32,491 nt of DNA from Prochlorococcus sp. HOT208_60m_813I02 (GTDB taxonomy: Bacteria; Cyanobacteriota; Cyanobacteriia; PCC-6307; Cyanobiaceae). Below, piece by piece: positions 26,658 through 32,491 of the stretch (its first letter is position 1; every line of letters begins with the position of its first letter). Both the position numbers and the translations under genes were made by a program. The notes below the pieces were generated by a model. It saw only the letters and a list, made by a program, of their open reading frames with translations. It was not told where the DNA came from and searched no databases. The DNA is taken from positions 1 through 32,491 of the forward strand of contig MWOR01000149.1 in the NCBI GenBank assembly GCA_002025865.1. Direction: 5' to 3'.

Positions 26658-26662
26658 AAGGA
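26658..26662 (+). promoter_or_regulatory. Ribosome binding site of the PedR-like gene
   Basis: AAGGA lies 9 bases before the ATG at 26672, one of the few clear Shine-Dalgarno sites in this window. TATAAA at 26651-26656 just upstream may be a -10 element, but then the two would nearly touch, so only one of the readings may be right. Confidence 0.45.
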
Positions 26663-26671
26663 ACTGCTTAA

Positions 26672-26944
26672 ATGCAAATGCTTGATGAAGAAGTAAACAA
26701 CATTGATATGATGGGTCTCTCAGCAAGGGAGATGGAAATCATTGATCTCGTAGCTGATGGTCTTACAAATCAAGAAATTGCTGTAAAACTTACTATTAGT
26801 AAAAGAACAGTTGATAATCATGTAAGTAATATGTTTACAAAAACTGGTTCTAAAAACAGAGTAGCGCTTTTGAATTGGGCGATGGACAACGGAAAGATTT
26901 GTAGAGATGGGTTTAATTGTTGTACACTCCCAGACTCTGATTAA
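26672..26944 (+). CDS. pedR: Small LuxR-type regulator, PedR-like
   Basis: This 90-residue protein is a lone LuxR/GerE helix-turn-helix with no receiver domain: LSAREMEIIDLVADGLTNQEIA, then ISKRTVDNHVSNMF and KNRVALLNWA. The C-terminal tail has three cysteines, C77, C83 and C84, in the pattern CRDGFNCC. Synechocystis PedR, as I remember it, has the same size and layout. It senses electron-transport activity through thioredoxin reduction of a C-terminal cysteine and changes its DNA binding on high-light shift. The cysteine tail supports that identity. The gene overlaps the small leftward unknown gene by 32 bases at its 3' end. Confidence 0.8.
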   Translation: MQMLDEEVNNIDMMGLSAREMEIIDLVADGLTNQEIAVKLTISKRTVDNHVSNMFTKTGSKNRVALLNWAMDNGKICRDGFNCCTLPDSD

Positions 26945-27101
26945 GATTAGTTTTACCCTTTACTGTTTTTGTATCATTAGCCAAATCCATAAGACAATAA
27001 TTTGTAGAACCTAATTCGAAGAGTTCAGCATATGCAATACATGCATCCTTGTCTGAATCAACAAATCTCAATATTCCTTCTTTGTCGTAAAGACCATACA
27101 T
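26913..27101 (-). CDS. Small conserved protein of unknown function
   Basis: The 62-residue protein starts MYGLYDKEGILRFVDSDKDA and continues through AYAELFELGSTNYCLM. It has no membrane segment, a mildly acidic middle, and cysteines in DACIAY and NYCLM. The sequence has coding character: a compact alpha/beta pattern with GLYD-x-x-G-x-LRF typical of a small beta-hairpin start. Similar short proteins are, from memory, conserved in marine picocyanobacteria. The 3' end overlaps the PedR-like gene by 32 bases on the opposite strand, and the start lies 78 bases after the CYTH gene. No function can be assigned. Confidence 0.7.
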   Translation of the reverse strand: MYGLYDKEGILRFVDSDKDACIAYAELFELGSTNYCLMDLANDTKTVKGKTNLNQSLGVYNN

Positions 27102-27179
27102 CTGAAGATAATAAAAAAATACTTTCCTTGAATATAAAGAAAATATAAAGGAAGAGTGGTTCTTCTGACTAGTAACTTT

Positions 27180-27665
27180 TTAAAGTTGTAAATATTCTTC
27201 TTTCCACTCTGAAAAAGGGTTGTTAGCAAGACTGAAATTGGAGTAATGGGTCAGACCTGTGATTTCTTTTGAAATGAAAGCTGGAAGAATTAAATCTTCC
27301 TCTTCATGAGAAAGTTCAATTTCTGCAATTATAAGTGGATAATTATTTTCTTTAAAGCAATCTATAATCCAAGATTTTTTTTCAATTTCTAAAAAGTATC
27401 TATCTTTTTTAATTGTATTTGCAAGATTTGACATTATTGTTTCAGCATCGCTTCGTGGAATGGAGTATTCAAATTCAAAGTTGGTAAAGCCTTTGATATG
27501 TTTTTTAAGTGTAATTTTAGAGTTTTTACCTGTAAGTCTTACTCTAATAATCCAACCATCTAAACTTTTGGATAAATATCCTTGTTCAATATAAATTTTT
27601 TTATTTATGAATTCTTTCCAATTATCATTTTTTATAAGAAATCTTCTTTCTATCTCTAAGGCCAT
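27180..27665 (-). CDS. CYTH-domain phosphohydrolase (triphosphate tunnel metalloenzyme family)
   Basis: CYTH enzymes bind triphosphates and divalent metal in a beta-barrel tunnel; bacterial members often cleave inorganic tripolyphosphate or make cAMP. This 161-residue protein begins MALEIERRFLIK, the family's ExExK position with R8 in place of lysine, followed by QGYLSKSLDGWIIRVRLTG, SKITLKKH, FEFEYSIP, FLEIEKKSWIIDCF and IIAEIELSHEEEDL, which supply the alternating charged tunnel strands. The substrate is unknown. The ATG directly follows the nadK stop with no gap, so the two are one transcription unit at the end of the ndhA operon. Confidence 0.88.
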   Translation of the reverse strand: MALEIERRFLIKNDNWKEFINKKIYIEQGYLSKSLDGWIIRVRLTGKNSKITLKKHIKGFTNFEFEYSIPRSDAETIMSNLANTIKKDRYFLEIEKKSWIIDCFKENNYPLIIAEIELSHEEEDLILPAFISKEITGLTHYSNFSLANNPFSEWKEEYLQL

Positions 27666-28577
27666 TTAATTTTTGAAATTTTTTTGAGATAAATCACCTT
27701 TCCAATCTAATTTTTTTATTAGGGTACTGTAGTAACTTGTGCTTTTTTTAAACTTTATTATTTTGCAGGGTGATTGCCCTTTTTTGATCTCACAATAATA
27801 ATTTTCCTTAATGGTCATGCATTTTGAACCGTCTCTCCATAATTTAATTTCCCCTTTACTTCTTTTTACAGGTTTTATGATTACCTTACTTGTATTAGGT
27901 ATAACTATTGGTCTACTAGCCAAACTCATCGGGCATATAGGGTTAATTATCATTGCATCAATACTTGGGTGCACTATCGGCCCCCCTGCAGCCATTGAGT
28001 AGGCCGTTGAACCCGTAGATGTAGATATTATTAATCCATCACCTTTGTATTCATTAACCTTCTCGTTATCTATTTCAAGTTCTATTTGGTTGGTTGGAGA
28101 AATGTCTTCTTCAACAGATTTAAAATAAAAATCATTTAAGGCATCGTAGCTTTTTATAATTTTTTTCTCAGAACTTGTCCGATTAATAAAAATATTACAA
28201 TTTAATCTATTACGAAAGTCAATTTTATATTCTTCATTCTCAAGGATTTCAATAAAAGATTTGTTAAACAAAAAATCTTTTTCTTGCGTAAGGAAACCCA
28301 GATTACCACCAATATTAATGCTCAACAAAGGAATATCATAATCAGCTAAAGCATTTGCACATTTTAGAAAGGTTCCATCTCCACCAAGAACTATGCCAAT
28401 ATTTGGTTGTAATTTTAGATTATAAAGATGTTTTTCAATTTCATCTCTATGAAAATCACTTTGAATTCTTTTTGATTTTATATTTTTAGCTTTGAGGACT
28501 TCTTCACAGAATTTAGAAGCCTCTTGAGCTATAGAACTATCTGAACGATATATAATAAGCACTAATGAAAGTTTCAT
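27666..28577 (-). CDS. nadK: NAD kinase
   Basis: NadK phosphorylates NAD to NADP with ATP in the cytosol. The 303-residue protein has the catalytic GGDGT motif at 65-69 (D67), [11 protein letters not shown], a weak ALND at about 146-149 where most relatives have ALNE, and the [26 protein letters not shown] block. Length is normal. It follows ndhE by 9 bases and touches the CYTH gene, so NADP formation appears tied to expression of NDH-1. Many cyanobacteria have two NAD kinases; which one this is cannot be settled here. Confidence 0.95.
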   Translation of the reverse strand: MKLSLVLIIYRSDSSIAQEASKFCEEVLKAKNIKSKRIQSDFHRDEIEKHLYNLKLQPNIGIVLGGDGTFLKCANALADYDIPLLSINIGGNLGFLTQEKDFLFNKSFIEILENEEYKIDFRNRLNCNIFINRTSSEKKIIKSYDALNDFYFKSVEEDISPTNQIELEIDNEKVNEYKGDGLIISTSTGSTAYSMAAGGPIVHPSIDAMIINPICPMSLASRPIVIPNTSKVIIKPVKRSKGEIKLWRDGSKCMTIKENYYCEIKKGQSPCKIIKFKKSTSYYSTLIKKLDWKGDLSQKNFKN

Positions 28578-28586
28578 TTAGTGGTT

Positions 28587-28910
28587 TTACCATTTCAATA
28601 AATTAAAACTTTCCATATCTACAGTCACCCTATTCCTGTAAAGAGATAATAAGATAGCTAATCCAACTGCTGCTTCTGCTGCAGCAACAGTAATCACAAA
28701 AATTGTAAAAACTTGTCCTTGAATTAAATTATTGTCTACATAAGAAGAAAACGCCATTAAGTTTATATTTACTGCATTGAGCATTAACTCAATGCTCATA
28801 AGAACTCTTACTGCATTTCTGCTATTTAATAATCCCCAAATCCCAATACAGAATAGTGCTGAAGATACTATTAAAAATGCTTGAAGAGGAATTGATTCTA
28901 AATTCATCAT
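28587..28910 (-). CDS. ndhE: NDH-1 subunit E (NuoK-like)
   Basis: NdhE is a small membrane-arm subunit of NDH-1 with three helices. The 107-residue protein shows [19 protein letters not shown], whose glutamate lies in the proton pathway, and [22 protein letters not shown] with the second conserved glutamate. There are two adjacent ATGs at the start (M1, M2). It lies 15 bases after ndhG and 9 before nadK in the ndhA-I-G-E order used in cyanobacteria and plastids. Confidence 0.97.
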   Translation of the reverse strand: MMNLESIPLQAFLIVSSALFCIGIWGLLNSRNAVRVLMSIELMLNAVNINLMAFSSYVDNNLIQGQVFTIFVITVAAAEAAVGLAILLSLYRNRVTVDMESFNLLKW

Positions 28911-28925
28911 AAGAAAAGTGAAAGG

Positions 28926-29525
28926 TTAATTTTTATTGGTAAGTAATGGTTCTGATGATTTTTCAATTAACTCTTGATCAACAGGTAATCCAGTTGAAAT
29001 ATCCTTGCTCATTACATCCCTTCTAGCTAAAACAATAGCTCCAATCATTGCCATTAAAAGTAAAACTGATGCTACTTCAAATGGGAGCAGATAATCACTA
29101 AAAAGATGTTCACCAATTCTGATTGTTGATTCTTCTCCTATAGAGTTTTGAGGACTTGATAGGCTCCATACATTAGTCAAGTCAACTCTTATTAAAAGGC
29201 TTAGAAGAGTTAAACATATTGATGTTGATATGATTCTTCTTGATTTAATGTCACTGATTGGCTTTAAATCTTCTTTTTTATTGACTAGCATTATTGCAAA
29301 GATTATTAATACATTAACTGCACCTACATAAACTAAAACTTGTGCTGCAGCAACAAAACTTGCATTCAAAAGAAGATATAACCCCGCAACACTCATGAAA
29401 ACTCCTCCTAGAAGAAAAGCTGAATAAACAATACTTTCTAGCAGTACAACACCTAGTGCTCCAATAAGGATAACTAAAGATAAAACTGAAAAACAAATAA
29501 TTTGAGTTGTTACTGCAATTGACAT
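28926..29525 (-). CDS. ndhG: NDH-1 subunit G (NuoJ-like)
   Basis: NdhG is a membrane-arm subunit with five helices. The 199-residue protein begins with hydrophobic helices (ICFSVLSLVILIGALGVVLL, then AFLLGGVFMSVAGLYLLLNA) and has QVLVYVGAVNVLIIFAIML, the conserved helix with the pi-bulge region of NuoJ. A polar loop (about 120-140) precedes the last helix, and the C-terminal tail is soluble. It follows ndhI by 13 bases and precedes ndhE by 15. Confidence 0.96.
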   Translation of the reverse strand: MSIAVTTQIICFSVLSLVILIGALGVVLLESIVYSAFLLGGVFMSVAGLYLLLNASFVAAAQVLVYVGAVNVLIIFAIMLVNKKEDLKPISDIKSRRIISTSICLTLLSLLIRVDLTNVWSLSSPQNSIGEESTIRIGEHLFSDYLLPFEVASVLLLMAMIGAIVLARRDVMSKDISTGLPVDQELIEKSSEPLLTNKN

Positions 29526-29538
29526 AAATTAATGGAAA

Positions 29539-30165
29539 TTAATTGTTTGGATTAGAAAATTTATCTTTATCTTCATTAAAGTCTGGTTTCATCCAATCAT
29601 AAACTTCTGCAGGTAATTTACCAACTCTAGTATCTGAAGCTGGGATTTCATGAGGGTCCATGACACCTTTAGGAAGATAGGCAAGTTCTCTTAAAGGTTT
29701 AACTGAAGGATCTGTTGTAACATTTGTTGGTAGTCTACCAAGTGCAACATTATCAAAATTTAGATTGTGCCTGTCGAAAGTAGCTAATTCATATTCTTCG
29801 GTCATAGATAAACAATTAGTTGGACAATATTCAACACAATTTCCGCAAAATATACAAACTCCAAAGTCTATAGAATAATTTCTAAGTTCCTTTTTTTTGG
29901 TTTCTTTATTCATTACCCAATCAACTACTGGTAAATTTATGGGACATACTCTCACGCAAACTTCACAAGCAATACATTTATCGAATTCATAATGTATCCT
30001 TCCTCTATATCTTTCAGAAGGTATTAATTTTTCATATGGATATTGAACAGTAACAGGTCTTCTTCGAAGATGATCAAAAGTTACTGATAATCCATTATAT
30101 AAATATTTGCCAGCATTATACGCTTCTTTGATATAGCTATTTATTTGATGAAGGAAATTTTTCAT
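29539..30165 (-). CDS. ndhI: NDH-1 subunit I (two [4Fe-4S] clusters)
   Basis: NdhI carries two 4Fe-4S clusters that pass electrons to plastoquinone. The 208-residue protein shows the two binding sets: C64, C67, C70, C74 (in [12 protein letters not shown]) and C104, C107, C110, C114 (in [12 protein letters not shown]). The N-terminal amphipathic helix and the [14 protein letters not shown] segment are typical. The C-terminal extension ends with [16 protein letters not shown], longer than in NuoI and usual for cyanobacteria. It follows ndhA after 68 bases. Confidence 0.98.
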   Translation of the reverse strand: MKNFLHQINSYIKEAYNAGKYLYNGLSVTFDHLRRRPVTVQYPYEKLIPSERYRGRIHYEFDKCIACEVCVRVCPINLPVVDWVMNKETKKKELRNYSIDFGVCIFCGNCVEYCPTNCLSMTEEYELATFDRHNLNFDNVALGRLPTNVTTDPSVKPLRELAYLPKGVMDPHEIPASDTRVGKLPAEVYDWMKPDFNEDKDKFSNPNN

Positions 30166-30233
30166 TTTGAAGAATTCACTTAGTTATTTTATTTTAGTGG
30201 ATTAATTTTAAATTTAAGTATTTTTACTTAAGA

Positions 30234-31352
30234 TTAACCACCAAAGAATTGAGGAAATGCGAGTTTTAATCCTGCAGTTATCAAAAGATTAGCAAGAGAA
30301 ATTGGAAGAAGAAACTTCCATCCTAGATCTAATAGTTGATCTATCCTTACCCTAGGAGTTGTCCAACGCAATAGTATTGCTATGAAAACCAAAAGATATG
30401 CTTTCAATACAGTCATAACAATTCCTATTGATGCAGTGAAAACTTGTATGAAGGGTGCATTAATTGGTAAATTTAGAAAATTAGCTATTAATTCAACTGG
30501 TATAGGAAAACCCCATCCTCCTAAATAAAGTATTGAAACCAATAAAGCTGAAAGGATTAAATTAATGTAACTACCAAGATAGAACAATGCGAATTTCATC
30601 CCTGCATATTCAGTTTGATATCCTGCAACTAATTCTTCTTCAGCTTCGGGTAAGTCAAAAGGAAGTCTCTCACATTCTGCAAGAGCACAAATCCAAAAGA
30701 CTATAAAACCAACTGGTTGTCTCCATATATTCCAACTAAGGATTCCGGCACCACTTTGTTGGTTGACAATGTCAACAGTACTTAGAGAATTTGTCATTAG
30801 TACGATAGCGAGTACAGATAAAGCTAAAGGAATTTCATAACTTATTGATTGAGCTGCTGCTCTTAAACCTCCTAATAAAGAATACTTATTATTTGATGCG
30901 TATCCGCTCATAAGAAGGCCAATTGGCTGAATACTGCTTAAAGCGATCCATAGGAAAATTCCAATACCAACGTTACTTATTAAAAGGTTTTGTCCAAAAG
31001 GAACAATTAGCCAGGACAGAATCACTGGGACAAGAACTAATATAGGTCCTGCAGTGAAGAGAATTCCATCCGCTTTGGCAGGAATAATATCTTCTTTGAC
31101 GAGTAACTTAAGACCATCTGCAATTGGTTGGAGGACGCCAAGCGCTCCAGCATATTCGGGACCTATCCGTTGCTGGGCAGCAGCAGATATTTTTCTTTCA
31201 AGCCAAACTGTTACTAATACGCCAACAACTGCTGCTACCAAAACTAAAAGCATAGGTAAAGGGAGCCAGATTATATGAGCGATTTCGCTGGAAAGGCCAA
31301 AACCTTTTAAGAATTCATTAAAACTATATTCGAGATCTAATCCGTATTCCAA
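30234..31352 (-). CDS. ndhA: NDH-1 subunit A (NuoH-like)
   Basis: NdhA is the membrane subunit at the junction of the two arms, forming the quinone site with about eight helices. The 372-residue protein has [61 protein letters not shown] and [13 protein letters not shown], all hallmarks of NuoH/NdhA. The start is a TTG at 31352 ([10 protein letters not shown]), a start I remember from other Prochlorococcus annotations. It lies 75 bases after the gltA stop, so it may have its own promoter there. Confidence 0.97.
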   Translation of the reverse strand: MEYGLDLEYSFNEFLKGFGLSSEIAHIIWLPLPMLLVLVAAVVGVLVTVWLERKISAAAQQRIGPEYAGALGVLQPIADGLKLLVKEDIIPAKADGILFTAGPILVLVPVILSWLIVPFGQNLLISNVGIGIFLWIALSSIQPIGLLMSGYASNNKYSLLGGLRAAAQSISYEIPLALSVLAIVLMTNSLSTVDIVNQQSGAGILSWNIWRQPVGFIVFWICALAECERLPFDLPEAEEELVAGYQTEYAGMKFALFYLGSYINLILSALLVSILYLGGWGFPIPVELIANFLNLPINAPFIQVFTASIGIVMTVLKAYLLVFIAILLRWTTPRVRIDQLLDLGWKFLLPISLANLLITAGLKLAFPQFFGG

Positions 31353-31427
31353 AATTTTTATGTTATTTACTTAATAGATTAACTCTTCACAAACAATATG
31401 TGTGTTTTTTATGAAAAGCTGCAAATA

Positions 31428-32491
31428 TTATTTTCTATTTTCTAAGCCGATCCAATCTCTTGGTGCTGAACCTGTATAGATTTGCGAGGGTCTGAAAATT
31501 CTATTTGCTCCAAGTTGCTCTCTCCAATGAGCTAACCAACCAGCCACTCTAGATATTGCAAAAATAGGAGTAAATAAATCACGAGGAATACCAAGTTTTC
31601 TATAAACAAGACCAGAATAAAAATCCACGTTAGGGAATATACCCTTAGGTCCAAGTCTTGGTATTGCCTCTGCCTCAAGTGATTTAGCAACTTCATACAT
31701 TTCATCTGCTCCAAATCTTATAAAAAGTTCTTCTGCCAGTTTTTGAAGAATTATTGCTCTTGGATCTTTGACTTTATATTCTCTGTGGCCGAAGCCCATT
31801 ATCTTACTTTTATTTTTTATTGCATTATCTAAAAAAGACCCAGCATTTTCTGGGGTTTTAATATCTTCTAACATTGCAATCACATCCTCATTTGCTCCTC
31901 CATGCAGTGGGCCAGCCAGGGTTCCTACTGCAGAGGCGATGACAGCATATGGGTCTGTAAGAGTACTTGCAGTCACTCTAGCGCTAAATGTACTTGCGTT
32001 TAAACTATGTTCGGCATGTAGAATTAAACACCTATCAAAAACTTTTGCAGCTATAGGATCTTGTTCTTTTTCAGTCAGCATGTAAAGAAAATTTGATGAG
32101 TAAGTTAAATCATCTCTAGGTTGAATTGGGTCTTGTCCTTTTCTAATAAGTTGAAACGCAGCAATCATTGTGGGTATTTTTGCTATTAGTCTTATCACTG
32201 CGTTGTAGATGTAATTAGGATCGTCTATTGCTCTACGCGAATAGAAGAGCCCCAAAGAAGCCGCACTGGATTGAAGAGCATCCATAGGATGACCTGTCGC
32301 AGGGAAACATTTCATCATATCTCTGACTCTAAAACTTAACCTTCGATGCATTTGAACTTCTTGTTCGAAATCTCTTAGTTGAATAGCTGTGGGCAATTCA
32401 CCCCAAATCAATAGGTAAGCAGTTTCTAAAAAACTGCTTTTTTTGGATAGTTCCTCAATGGAATAGCCTCTGTACAATAATTTACCTTTGT
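31428..32491 (-). CDS. gltA: Citrate synthase, 5' end beyond the window
   Basis: GltA condenses oxaloacetate and acetyl-CoA to citrate, feeding 2-oxoglutarate for nitrogen assimilation in Prochlorococcus. The catalytic residues are visible: histidine in GPLHGGANEDV, histidine in MGFGHREYKVKDPRA, and aspartate in NVDFYSGLVYRKLGIP; HAEHSLNASTFSARV is also typical. The frame is open to the right edge of the window, reading KGKLLYRGYSIEEL, so the TTG at 32477 is an internal leucine. About 30 N-terminal residues are missing compared with usual citrate synthases. It is upstream of ndhA on the same strand. Confidence 0.96.
   Translation of the reverse strand, partial: KGKLLYRGYSIEELSKKSSFLETAYLLIWGELPTAIQLRDFEQEVQMHRRLSFRVRDMMKCFPATGHPMDALQSSAASLGLFYSRRAIDDPNYIYNAVIRLIAKIPTMIAAFQLIRKGQDPIQPRDDLTYSSNFLYMLTEKEQDPIAAKVFDRCLILHAEHSLNASTFSARVTASTLTDPYAVIASAVGTLAGPLHGGANEDVIAMLEDIKTPENAGSFLDNAIKNKSKIMGFGHREYKVKDPRAIILQKLAEELFIRFGADEMYEVAKSLEAEAIPRLGPKGIFPNVDFYSGLVYRKLGIPRDLFTPIFAISRVAGWLAHWREQLGANRIFRPSQIYTGSAPRDWIGLENRK

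Noticed and set aside
27123..27154. TTCCTT...AAGGAA inverted repeat between CYTH and the small unknown gene
   Set aside because: Six AT-rich pairs with an 18-base loop and no T-run; probably chance.
31385..31410. Terminator-like CACA...TGTG with T-run after gltA
   Set aside because: The T-run is on the + strand while gltA and ndhA are on the minus strand; the stem is only 4 bp.
32475..32477. Start of citrate synthase at TTG
   Set aside because: The frame stays open to the window edge and reads KGKLLYRGYSIEEL, so this codon is an internal leucine of a truncated gene.

Overview
This window reads as a core-genome segment of a high-light-adapted Prochlorococcus. The base composition is very AT-rich throughout. 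The genes form a marine cyanobacterial set: RpaA and RpaB response regulators, Ycf3, Ycf34, an RbcR-type LysR regulator, plant-type carotenoid genes (pds, crtB, a Z-ISO-like protein) and NDH-1 subunits. I identify the organism from remembered protein families and gene order, not from a database search. I see no insertion sequence, prophage, integrase, CRISPR array, rRNA or tRNA, and no island of different composition.

Layout, left to right. 1-430 is AT-rich leader DNA. 431-1213 is rpaA. A leftward cluster (1216-5119) carries a Cu(+) P-type ATPase, tmk and holB. ycf3 diverges from the ATPase and converges on radA. rpaB (7215) heads a tight rightward set, plsX-fabH-fabD-plsC, for fatty-acid initiation and phosphatidate synthesis. 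Next come leftward ycf34-tsaB, rightward cca and an RRM protein, leftward pds-crtB, and rightward ndhM with a membrane DUF3172 gene. Then follow leftward rbcR, and rightward Z-ISO-like, ndhF, ndhD, scpA and a sugar nucleotidyltransferase. metF runs leftward and a small PedR-like LuxR regulator rightward. The right end is one leftward series: gltA (cut by the window edge), ndhA-ndhI-ndhG-ndhE, nadK, a CYTH phosphohydrolase and a 62-residue unknown.

The genes centre on photosynthetic electron flow and its supply lines: NDH-1 (ndhA, I, G, E, F, D, M), NADP supply (nadK), PSI assembly (ycf3), copper handling, carotenoids, membrane lipid precursors and redox/light regulators (rpaA, rpaB, PedR-like, RbcR). 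The region is extremely compact. All seven convergent gene pairs are 0-6 nt apart or overlap by 17 or 32 nt, and I see no convincing intrinsic terminator anywhere.

I do not see a wholly new system. The best points for a second look are: an 11-residue-periodic N-terminal extension on PlsX; a cyanobacterial Z-ISO homologue that keeps the remembered heme-ligand pattern; the GTGA-coupled ndhM-DUF3172 pair; nadK and a CYTH enzyme appended to the NDH-1 operon; and a His-rich loop in the copper ATPase. Many genes use TTG or GTG starts, so I moved several starts (ycf3, ycf34, the nucleotidyltransferase) from the longest open frame to the one that fits the family.
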